Origin: CAYQJL01 sp964573295
Lineage (GTDB): Bacteria; Eisenbacteria; RBG-16-71-46; CAIMUX01; WJJG01
NCBI GenBank assembly: GCA_964573295.1
Contig: CAZNJE010000022.1
Location: 7,975 to 71,974, forward strand
Length of the DNA: 64,000 bases
Direction of reading: 5' to 3'
How positions within the stretch are numbered: position 1 is the first letter of the stretch; the number at the start of each line of letters is the position of its first letter. The notes under the pieces were generated by a model, which ran no database searches, had not been told where the DNA came from, and saw nothing but the letters and a program-made list of their open reading frames with translations. Positions 10,634 through 17,304 of this stretch are shown here, piece by piece. Position numbers and translations under genes: made by a program.

Positions 10634-10662
10634 AGCATAAGGAATTCGGCCCTGGGTGTCAA
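10634..10662 (-). promoter_or_regulatory. Sigma70-type promoter of selC
   Basis: On the minus strand a perfect TTGACA (10662-10657), a 17-nt spacer and TATGCT (10639-10634) lie about 27 nt upstream of the mature 5' end of selC. This is the best housekeeping-type promoter I see in the window and indicates that selC is transcribed independently of the upstream TPR gene. Confidence 0.8.
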
Positions 10663-10688
10663 CGCGCCCGCGCGATGAACCTGCACGA

Positions 10689-12368
10689 TCAGGGCGTTTC
10701 CGATCTCTCCGGCTCGGCCAGGGCACGCTGGGCCCGCAGGCGAACTTCCGGATGGGCATCAGCGTCCTCGATCACCGACTCGTATAGGGTGCGGGCGTCC
10801 GCCTGCTTGCCGCCCACAGCCAGCGTGGCGGCAACGTTGCAGCGCAGCATCGGATGAGATCCCTGAAATCGCTTCCATCCCCCGGCCCAGGCGATCAGCT
10901 TACCGATCTCATCGTGAAGGCCCTGGCGACCCATGCGGCCGGTGAGCTCGATCAAGAGGTCGTCGGCCGCCCCCAGGGAGGCGGCTTCCACCGCCAGGGC
11001 GGCTCCCTTCTGCCAGTCGCCTTGCGCCATCGCAAGCGTCGCGGTAATCCCCTTTACGGCCCAGGATTGCGGGTACGTCTTCGCAAGGGACTTGAGCTCG
11101 TCGACCCGGGTGACCCCCTGTCTCGGGAAGTCACCGTCCAGGAACAGATTCAGGTTCTCCATCCGGTTCGGGTTCGCCGCGATGGCCGCGCGGATCACCT
11201 CCCCGGCCTTTTCATGGTGCCCGGTGAACCACAGCAGCTGTCCGCGGCAGGCCAGCGTGGCCTCGCCCTCTGGATCGAGCTTCTCGAGGCGGGAGAGCGC
11301 CGCCTCGGCATCGGCGAACCGTTCGAGCGCGATGAGGGCGCGGCACCGGGCGGCCCGGACCTCGGCCTCGGCCGCACGGCCCTCCCCTGCCCGAGCCGGC
11401 GCGTCATTCTCGCCTTCCGCAGCCGCATCCGGCGCGACCTCCCCGCCTTCCGCAACCCGAGCCGGCTCGTCCTCCCCGGCTTCCGTAGTCCGAGTCCCAG
11501 TCTCTGCCTCTCGTTCTGCGGCCTCCCTCCCCTCCGCGGCGTCGCCACCGGGCCGGTTCGCCATCTTCTCCAGAGCGCGATCGGCCGCTTCCAGAGCCAG
11601 GCTGGGCTGTCCGTTGCGCAAATGGAACTCGGAGCGCTCGAGGTAGAAGTCCAGATCGCGCGGCTCGCTCTTCCAGGAATCGACGATGACCTTCTCGTAG
11701 GCTTCCCGCGGGACGAAGGCCTTCTGCAGGTCATCCAGATCGCCCAGGAAGATTTCGACCATCTCCCCCAGGAAAGCCATGCGCTCGAGCACGACGGGGT
11801 GGTCATCCTGGATGGCCAGCGCATCTCGGTAACAAGCCTTGGCTCGCTCGAGTTCTCCCTTCCGCTCGGCCAGCCGGCCGCGCAACAGATGCAGGTCCGC
11901 CTCCTCGCGAAGCGACGTCTCGAGTTCGGCCAGGACGGCCTCGGCCTTCTCCACCTGCCCGCGCTCGAGCAGGCACAGCCCGGTCAGCAGACGGGCCCGC
12001 TGGTCGGTCGGATCGATGTCGTGGACTTCGTGCAGGAGCGTCTCGGCATCCTCCCAAGCCTTGAGCGCGAGCGCTTCCTCCACCTTCGCTGCCAGTGGGG
12101 CCTTCTTCACGAGCGTGGCCAGCTCACCAGCCAGCGGATGGTCGGCATGTTCGGTAACGAACTGCCGCGCGTAGGCCGCCACCTGGGCGTGGGTGAGCCG
12201 ATCGGGCCGGTGCCTGCGCCCCCATTGCTTCCACGCCTGCTTCGGCACCGGAATCCTCTCGGGTAGGCTACCGCCGCGGCGCCGCGCGGGATCGAGGCGA
12301 TAGATTCGCCACGGTCCGACCGGCTCATAGCCGACGATCCGCTCGACCTGCTGACTGATCCAGCTCAT
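10689..12368 (-). CDS. Tetratricopeptide-repeat protein, function unknown
   Basis: A 559-residue cytoplasmic protein with no signal peptide. Residues about 1-75 are a unique N-terminal segment (MSWISQQVERIVGYEPVG). Several helical TPR-like repeats follow (AEAVLAELETSLREEADLH, AKACYRDALAIQDDHPVVLE and ADRALEKM). Residues about 275-325 form an acidic Glu/Ala/Gly-rich low-complexity linker (GREAAEREAETGTRTTEAGE), and more TPRs come after it. It is probably a protein-interaction scaffold, but the sequence gives no partner. selC is transcribed from its own promoter 27 bp beyond its stop. The start ATG at 12368 follows AGGGAG. Confidence 0.75.
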   Translation of the reverse strand: MSWISQQVERIVGYEPVGPWRIYRLDPARRRGGSLPERIPVPKQAWKQWGRRHRPDRLTHAQVAAYARQFVTEHADHPLAGELATLVKKAPLAAKVEEALALKAWEDAETLLHEVHDIDPTDQRARLLTGLCLLERGQVEKAEAVLAELETSLREEADLHLLRGRLAERKGELERAKACYRDALAIQDDHPVVLERMAFLGEMVEIFLGDLDDLQKAFVPREAYEKVIVDSWKSEPRDLDFYLERSEFHLRNGQPSLALEAADRALEKMANRPGGDAAEGREAAEREAETGTRTTEAGEDEPARVAEGGEVAPDAAAEGENDAPARAGEGRAAEAEVRAARCRALIALERFADAEAALSRLEKLDPEGEATLACRGQLLWFTGHHEKAGEVIRAAIAANPNRMENLNLFLDGDFPRQGVTRVDELKSLAKTYPQSWAVKGITATLAMAQGDWQKGAALAVEAASLGAADDLLIELTGRMGRQGLHDEIGKLIAWAGGWKRFQGSHPMLRCNVAATLAVGGKQADARTLYESVIEDADAHPEVRLRAQRALAEPERSETP

Positions 12369-12407
12369 GACACTCCCTGTGGTTCCAGGGCCTTCTAGCC
12401 CACGACG

Positions 12408-12794
12408 CTAGCCCACGACCGAAATGGCTTCGATCTCGACACGGCCGCCCTTGGGCAGCTGAGCGACCTGGAACGCGCTCCGTGCCGGATAGGGCGATTG
12501 AAAATAGCTCTGGTAGATCTCATTCATCGCCGCGAACTCTTCCATCGAAGCCAAGAAGACCGTGACTTTGAGGACCTGATCCATACTCGAACCGCCGGCT
12601 TCCAGCACGTTCCTGAGGTTCTGTAAGGCGCGTTCGCACTCGGGCCCGATGCCGCCGGGCACGAGGGCACCGGTGGCCGGATCCATGCCGAGCTGACCGG
12701 CGGTGAATAGTAGCTTGCCCACTTCGGCCGTCACGCCCTGGCTGTAGGGACCGATGGCCGCGGGTGCCTTGTCCGTCGAGATGGCCTGTTTCAT
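12408..12794 (-). CDS. ridA: RidA family enamine/imine deaminase
   Basis: Homotrimeric RidA/YjgF protein (128 residues) that hydrolyses reactive 2-aminoacrylate-type enamines released by PLP enzymes. Motifs are IGPYSQGV near the N-terminus, LLFTAGQLGMDP, the VFLASMEEFAAMNEIYQSYF segment and the C-terminal YPARSAFQVAQLPKGGRVEIE, which contains the conserved arginine (R of PARSA) and the terminal Glu. The ATG at 12794 is preferred to that at 12803 because GGAGG abuts the latter with no spacing but sits 9 nt from the former. It stands alone between a TPR gene and a phosphohexomutase. Confidence 0.93.
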   Translation of the reverse strand: MKQAISTDKAPAAIGPYSQGVTAEVGKLLFTAGQLGMDPATGALVPGGIGPECERALQNLRNVLEAGGSSMDQVLKVTVFLASMEEFAAMNEIYQSYFQSPYPARSAFQVAQLPKGGRVEIEAISVVG

Positions 12795-13058
12795 CGCATT
12801 CATCCTCCATGTTGTCCGTGTCGCCTTGCGCTATCCGTGCACCTCACCGATTCGAGAACCGACGCGACGCCATTCCCGAAACCGAACTACCCTACCACCC
12901 TTCGCGCCCCGGCGCACCTCCCCGAACGGTCTGGGCGCCGTCAGGAATCACCCGTGGCTGTGCCTCGGGTCGGTCCTGGCGGCGTCTCGGATCCGGCCCG
13001 GCTGCGGTCTCGGATCGGCCCTCGCCATGTCTCGAAGCAGGCTCGATTCCCCCTCGCT

Positions 13059-14549
13059 TCAGCCTCCCGGATGTTCCAGGAGATCGGCGACCTTGCGCAC
13101 CCGCGCGCGCGCCCGTTGCGCTGTCGTGGCTTCGGCGATCAGGCGTACAATGGGTTCGGTGCCCGACGGGCGAATGTGGATCCACTCGTCCTCCCACGAC
13201 CAGCGCAAACCGTCTTCGGTATTCTCAGGGACTCCGAAGGCGCCGAGCAGTTCCTCCCACAGATGCTCGCGTTCGGCGTCGCCGAGGGTGAGCTTCTCCT
13301 TCACCATGGCCCGTGCCGGGAGCGTCTTCCAGGCATCTCGCAGTCCACCGCGGCCCTTCCGGCCGGCCGAACCGTAGCTGGTCTCGAGCTGCAGCAGCAG
13401 CGCGGCCGCGACACCGGCATCCCGTCCCAGGTGTACGGCCGGGTCGATCACGCCACCGTTGCCTTCGCCTCCGAAACGCGCCTCCTCGACCAGCATGCAC
13501 GAGACGACATTGGCTTCTCCCACCGGAGCACGGCGTACCGTGCAGTCGTAGCGGGAGGCGACGATCTCGAGCCACGCCGAGGTCGAGAGATTCGTCACTA
13601 GCGTGCCACGCATACCGCCCTCGAGCCGCGCCATCGCGCACAGCGGCAGCGTGCCCTCTTCGCCAACCGTGTCCTCCGGAAGGACGAAAGCGCAACGATC
13701 GCCATCGGGGTCCGATGCGAATCCAAAGTCGGCGCCTTCGGCCCGTACGCGCTCGCGCAGCGGCTCGAGCATCTCCCGCCGTGGTTCCGGATGGGCGGGC
13801 AGCGCCCCATTCGGTTCACCGTGGATCCAAATGCTTTGGACTCCCAGTTCCTCGAGCAGGGGCGCGATCAACACCTGCCCGGCACCGTGGACCATGTCGG
13901 CGACCACCTTCAGCTTCGATGCGCGGATGCGCTCGGTGTCGATCGTGGCGGTGATCAGATCGATATGGCGCGCGATGGCTTCGGCGCCCGCGGGCGTGGT
14001 TGGAGCCGATTCATCGGATGGGGTCGCCGTACCTGACGAAGCCGAAGTGTTCACCGCCGCGGCACTCGCGGTCGAGACATTCACCGCCGCGGCACTCGCC
14101 GCTGAGGCATTCGACTCTGAGGCATTCGACTCTGAGGCATTCGCCTCTGCGGTGTCGCCGGCAAGGAAATGGTCCAGCAGGGGCCGCATCCGTGTCCGGT
14201 CCAGAAAGCGCCCATCGGGCCCCACGAACTTGAGCGCGTTCCAGGCCGGGGGATTGTGGCTGGCGGTGATGATGATGCCGCCGACCGCGTCTCCGTGTTC
14301 AACGGCCACCTGGACGGTCGGGGTCGGCACGATCCCCAGGTCCGTCACCTGACAGCCCCGCTCTTCGAGAACTCTTCGGGCAGCCGTCGCGAAAAGGGGC
14401 CCGCTGGGCCGGGAGTCGCGGCCCAGCACGACCGTCCCGCAACCGACCACGCTCGCAAACGCCGCGGCCAAGCGCCGCGCCACCGATTCATCCAGCCCGT
14501 CCCCCACGATCCCACGAGCGCCCGAGACGCTCAGCACCAGCGTTGGCAC
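13059..14549 (-). CDS. Phosphohexomutase (GlmM / phosphoglucomutase-phosphomannomutase family)
   Basis: Alpha-D-phosphohexomutase of 496 residues that interconverts hexose 1- and 6-phosphates, feeding cell-wall or glycan precursors. All four active-site loops are visible: phosphoserine loop IITASHNPPAWNALK, metal loop ASDPDGDRCAF, sugar loop FGGEGNGGVIDP and phosphate loop IRPSGTEPIVRL. The GTG at 14549 is chosen (GAGGAGG 8 nt upstream; VPTLVLSVSGARGIVG). An unusual low-complexity Ala/Ser/Asn insert (about residues 133-178) lies between domains 1 and 2 and is encoded by tandem repeats. GEGNGGV resembles archaeal-type GlmM more than the GEQSGH of enterobacterial GlmM, so substrate choice is uncertain. 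Confidence 0.9.
   Translation of the reverse strand: MPTLVLSVSGARGIVGDGLDESVARRLAAAFASVVGCGTVVLGRDSRPSGPLFATAARRVLEERGCQVTDLGIVPTPTVQVAVEHGDAVGGIIITASHNPPAWNALKFVGPDGRFLDRTRMRPLLDHFLAGDTAEANASESNASESNASAASAAAVNVSTASAAAVNTSASSGTATPSDESAPTTPAGAEAIARHIDLITATIDTERIRASKLKVVADMVHGAGQVLIAPLLEELGVQSIWIHGEPNGALPAHPEPRREMLEPLRERVRAEGADFGFASDPDGDRCAFVLPEDTVGEEGTLPLCAMARLEGGMRGTLVTNLSTSAWLEIVASRYDCTVRRAPVGEANVVSCMLVEEARFGGEGNGGVIDPAVHLGRDAGVAAALLLQLETSYGSAGRKGRGGLRDAWKTLPARAMVKEKLTLGDAEREHLWEELLGAFGVPENTEDGLRWSWEDEWIHIRPSGTEPIVRLIAEATTAQRARARVRKVADLLEHPGG
14050..14148. repeat. Tandem and direct repeats inside the phosphohexomutase gene
   Basis: Three head-to-tail 15-bp units (14104-14118, 14119-14133, 14134-14148; core GAGGCATTCGACTCT) and a 20-bp direct repeat (14050-14069 and 14080-14099). 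All are in frame and encode the Ser-Asn-Ala insert, consistent with slippage-driven expansion of a surface loop. Confidence 0.85.
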
Positions 14550-14776
14550 GATGTCAGCCTCCTCATCACGCAGAACCGGTTTCTCTCCGTCCAGATTGCT
14601 CTCGGAATCCCCTATCCAATCACGCGCCCTGCCGCAGCGCAAGAAGCAGGGCGCGTGATGGCTGGACCGCCATTCGCCGGTTCCTTCCTCGCACAGGGGG
14701 GGCTAGTCTCGTGTGGGGGGTAAATCTCGTGAGCGGTGCCGATTCTTGCGCTCACATCCGAGCAGGTGAGGAACCC

Positions 14777-15424
14777 ATGCCCAGGACGGAATCCTTCGAG
14801 CGCCACGTGGATCGCTACGACACATGGTTCGAACGTAACCGAAGCCTCCATCAAGCCGAGCTGGCGGCCGTCCGGGCGCTCATGCCCACTGCGCCGGGCA
14901 TGAGCGTGGAAGTCGGTGTCGGGACGGGCCAGTTCGCCGCCCCGCTCTCGATCGGGACGGGCATCGAGCCCTCGGCGGCCATGGCGGCCCTGGCCCGGGC
15001 GCGCGGGATCCGAGTGTGCCGGGGCGTTGCCGAAGGCCTTCCTTTCGCAAACAACAGCTTCGCCCTTGTGCTCATGGTCACGGTCATCTGCTTCGTGGAT
15101 AACCCACTCCAGTCCCTACGGGAAGCCTACCGCACGCTGCGCCCGGGAGGCGATTTGCTCGTGGGATTCATCGATCGCAACAGCGAGCTGGGACAGGCCT
15201 ACCAGGCGAGCGCTCGGACCAGCGACTTCTACCGCGACGCGCGCTTCGTCTCGGGAAGAGCTGTTGCGCGGCTGTTCCGAGATGCGGGATTCGGTGAGGT
15301 GCGTTTCAAGCAAACATTGATGCCGCGCCAAGCCCCTCTATCCCTGCGTGATGGCTTCGGGCAGGGAGCATTCGTGGTGGGACGAGGGACGAAGCTGCCT
15401 CAAGAAACCACGCCGGTGGCGTGA
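14777..15424 (+). CDS. Class I SAM-dependent methyltransferase
   Basis: Methyltransferase (215 residues) of the UbiE/type-11 kind. Motif I is VEVGVGTGQFAAPL, the acidic ribose-binding position is in GIEPSAAM, and LPFANNSFALVLMVTVICFV is the post-II region, followed by EAYRTLRPGGDLLVGFIDRN. The ATG at 14777 follows GAGGAA. It is transcribed divergently from the phosphohexomutase; 134 bp separate the two longest reading starts. The substrate cannot be inferred: no pathway partner is nearby. Confidence 0.85.
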   Translation: MPRTESFERHVDRYDTWFERNRSLHQAELAAVRALMPTAPGMSVEVGVGTGQFAAPLSIGTGIEPSAAMAALARARGIRVCRGVAEGLPFANNSFALVLMVTVICFVDNPLQSLREAYRTLRPGGDLLVGFIDRNSELGQAYQASARTSDFYRDARFVSGRAVARLFRDAGFGEVRFKQTLMPRQAPLSLRDGFGQGAFVVGRGTKLPQETTPVA

Positions 15425-15610
15425 TACGTGTGAGCAACGTAGCGGCCGGCTCCGGTTGCTACCGCTTCTGCTACCGTACTATGGTCAATCGGGTTCACTA
15501 GTGTCCACCGGTGTTCATAGGGCAGCCTGGCTCTGGCATCTGGCTCTGGCATAAGGAGAAGCCCGCAACCGAACTCGAGGCGCAGAGCGAAGCCGACAGG
15601 AGCAGAGACG
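15425..15610. other. Intergenic remnant-like sequence
   Basis: No gene is supported. The stretch holds short direct repeats (TGGCTCTGGCATC-type units near 15528-15552) and two TGCTACCG-type words. It begins the lower-GC patch that continues through hicBA to the tRNA genes. Confidence 0.4.
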
Positions 15611-15844
15611 TTACAGCACTCCCTTTGGAAGATTGAAGCGGCGGACCAGAGCCGAGATGATGCCAACAGAGATTACTGCCTTGCGCCCATGGACTGGAAT
15701 GGGAATCGACGCGGCCCTCCCATGAATGTCTGGGTGGTATACCACCACGTGGCTCCCTTTTCCACGATTAGCCCAAAACTCGAAGCGTTGATCGTGCTTT
15801 GCGAGTTTCTTTTGCAGCTGCCTGAAAGTGTAGCTCTTAGGCAT
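15611..15844 (-). CDS. hicA: HicA-type mRNA interferase toxin
   Basis: Small basic toxin (77 residues) of the HicA family, which cleaves mRNA through a double-stranded-RNA-binding-like fold. Evidence is the start MPKSYTFRQLQKKLAKHD, the GKGSHVVVYHPD segment carrying the conserved glycine/histidine region and the C-terminal RKAVISVGIISALVRRFNL. The ATG at 15844 overlaps the end of the upstream HicB-like gene by 8 bp, so the two are one operon with antitoxin first. Its G+C content is clearly lower than that of neighbours, and it sits in a patch beside tRNA genes, suggesting horizontal acquisition. Confidence 0.85.
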   Translation of the reverse strand: MPKSYTFRQLQKKLAKHDQRFEFWANRGKGSHVVVYHPDIHGRAASIPIPVHGRKAVISVGIISALVRRFNLPKGVL

Positions 15845-16265
15845 TTGCCTCTGCGAAGTTGAGTTTCCGCGGCTGCGGCACTGGGATGTTGGCCAGCTGG
15901 AAACCTGCCTCCTGGTGCGTGTGTGGGAATGAAGCAAGGATCTCCCTTGAGATCTGCTCGAATATGGCGAACAACTCGGGTGGAGCTGGATGGCTCAGCA
16001 GCTCCGACTGATCCTGACGATACGCAAAGCTAACCTGAAGAGCAATGGCATCCTTCAGCTCGTCAAGAGCAGCCTCGAAACTCCGTCCTTCTCCGATTAG
16101 ATCCATCTCCAGGCAGTGAGCAGTCCATTTGCGACCTTGCTTATACCCAAGCACACGCAAATTGAGGTTCACCTTGTTGGACATTCGTCCCACTGTGCTG
16201 CCCCCTAGCCTTGGACGGCGCAGACGCCCCTTGCTGCTACCAACATCGACATTCTTGTTACGCAT
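15837..16265 (-). CDS. hicB: HicB-type antitoxin
   Basis: Antitoxin partner of the HicA-like protein. The HicB core is LGYKQGRKWTAHCLEMDLIG followed by GRSFEAALDELKDAIALQV, a partial RNase-H-like fold that covers the toxin. The first ATG gives 142 residues. An internal ATG at 16184 (MSNKVNLNLRV) gives 115 and begins right at the conserved strand. The upstream one has a GGAG close to it, the inner one only a weak site, so the start is open. The C-terminal half (about 90-142) is not a recognisable DNA-binding domain. Codon usage is less GC-rich than the genome average. The order antitoxin-toxin is the reverse of the commonest hicAB order. Confidence 0.78.
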   Translation of the reverse strand: MRNKNVDVGSSKGRLRRPRLGGSTVGRMSNKVNLNLRVLGYKQGRKWTAHCLEMDLIGEGRSFEAALDELKDAIALQVSFAYRQDQSELLSHPAPPELFAIFEQISREILASFPHTHQEAGFQLANIPVPQPRKLNFAEANA

Positions 16266-16573
16266 AGCTCTCCATCAAAGCGAAGCATAGCACAATGGCC
16301 TGGACCTGCAGGGGAGCAACCAATATCTTCTTCGGTCGCCCCGCGGCCCCTCCCGATAGAAAATACCTCTGACCGCTGCGCAATGTTCATAGCCGGAATG
16401 CACCGCAGTCCACCTGCTCCACGTGCTGCCATTCTGCTACCAGTTTGCTACCAGTTTGCTGACAGAACCAAGGGAAATCACGTTGAATCACGAGGAACCA
16501 GGGCGACACCGCCGCCTGCTTGCCTGCTCCCTTTGCGCCCGCGCAACTCATTGCAGGTCAGCGCAATAGCAAA
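16266..16573. other. Intergenic patch between hicB and the tRNA operon
   Basis: No supported gene in about 300 bp. It contains two exact 11-bp tandem units (TGCTACCAGTT, 16435-16456). Its base composition is lower in G+C than the flanking core. Its position next to the 3' end of tRNA-Thr suggests remains of an integrated element, but I see no integrase and no clear attachment-site duplication. Confidence 0.4.
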
Positions 16574-16599
16574 GGGCGACGCCACTTCTGACGCCGCCC
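16574..16599 (-). terminator. Terminator of the tRNA-Phe/tRNA-Thr unit
   Basis: On the minus strand a ten-pair stem (GGGCGGCGTC with GGCGTCGCCC, two G-T pairs) around AGAAGT, followed by TTTGCT, lies 7 nt past the tRNA-Thr discriminator base. Confidence 0.65.
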
Positions 16600-16605
16600 T
16601 CACGG

Positions 16606-16678
16606 AGCCGATGCGCGGACTCGAACCGCGGACCTGCTCATTACGAATGAGCTGCTCTACCAGCTGAGCTACATCGGC
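16606..16678 (-). tRNA. tRNA-Thr (anticodon CGT)
   Basis: A 73-nt cloverleaf: acceptor GCCGATG/CATCGGC with discriminator T, D stem GCTC/GAGC, anticodon stem GCTCA/TGAGC enclosing TTCGTAA (anticodon CGT), and T arm GCGG-TTCGAGT-CCGC. CCA is not encoded (TCC follows). It is 47 bp from tRNA-Phe on the same strand and probably shares its transcript. Confidence 0.95.
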
Positions 16679-16725
16679 AGGGAGCCCCCCGGACTCTCTC
16701 GAGCCCGAGGGGCATCCAGATCCTG

Positions 16726-16798
16726 TGGTGCCCCCCAGAGTCGAACTGGGGACCCCCAGATTTTCAGTCTAGTGCTCTACCAACTGAGCTAGGGCACC
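16726..16798 (-). tRNA. tRNA-Phe (anticodon GAA)
   Basis: A 73-nt cloverleaf: acceptor GGTGCCC/GGGCACC with discriminator A, D stem GCTC/GAGC, anticodon stem CTAGA/TCTGG around CTGAAAA (anticodon GAA), and T arm CCCAG-TTCGACT-CTGGG. No CCA is encoded. It lies 43 bp downstream of the receiver gene. Confidence 0.95.
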
Positions 16799-16841
16799 AC
16801 ATAATGCAAGAGCGGAGATTAAGATAACCTCCCTCGCAAGG

Positions 16842-17231
16842 TCAACCCACATTTTCATGCCGGCGTGTCGGTTCGGCGATCACCCGTTCCACGCAGCGCG
16901 CCAGCGCCAAGGGGTCGGATGACTTGGTCAACACCGCCCGCGCACCCCAGCAACCGAAGTCGTCGCAACAGTCCCAGGCCGCGGTGTGGATCACGACCGG
17001 CAGGTCGGCATCCAGCGACAAGATCCGGCCCAGAAGATCGACGCCACGCATGTCCGGCAAGCTCGAATCCAGCACGACCGCCACCGGCCGCCGGCCCCGC
17101 TCCATCGCTCTCAGGGCACCCCGGCCCGTGCCGACCCCGTGCACCGCGTAGCCGGCCCGCTTGAGACCGGCCGCGAAATGCGCCCTCGACTTCGGATCCC
17201 GGTCCACCAGCAGAATCTTGCCCCCAAGCAC
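16842..17231 (-). CDS. Single-domain response regulator (receiver only)
   Basis: CheY-like receiver of 129 residues with no output domain. The GTG at 17231 is chosen: GGGAGG lies 6 nt upstream, and translation begins directly at KILLVDRDP. The phospho-accepting Asp is D55 (VVLDSSLPDMRG), the switch Thr T83 (VVIHTAAW) and the conserved Lys K103 (VLTKSSDP). One acid of the usual metal-binding acidic pair is replaced (VDRD instead of VDDD). It follows the GAF-domain sensor by 73 bp and is presumably its partner, yet that sensor has lost its phosphodonor histidine. It may therefore receive phosphate from another kinase. Confidence 0.85.
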   Translation of the reverse strand: MLGGKILLVDRDPKSRAHFAAGLKRAGYAVHGVGTGRGALRAMERGRRPVAVVLDSSLPDMRGVDLLGRILSLDADLPVVIHTAAWDCCDDFGCWGARAVLTKSSDPLALARCVERVIAEPTRRHENVG

Positions 17232-17304
17232 TGGCTGCCTCCCTCGCTCTCGCGCTCTCGTCGTCGCGGTTCGGTTCGGTTCGGTTTGCTGCGCCCCCAG
17301 GGGC

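Noticed and set aside
12804..13058. Possible small gene between ridA and the phosphohexomutase
   Set aside because: Frames here lack ribosome sites and known motifs; it is treated as noncoding.
15400..15666. Minus-strand frame ending in a VAEAVATGAG-like tail that recalls an integrase C-terminus
   Set aside because: The catalytic Arg/His/Tyr region of a tyrosine recombinase is absent and most of the frame overlaps hicA or repeats.
16383..16667. Small plus-strand reading frame ending in a MRGLEPRT-like sequence
   Set aside because: This peptide is the usual artefact of translating across a tRNA-Thr gene.
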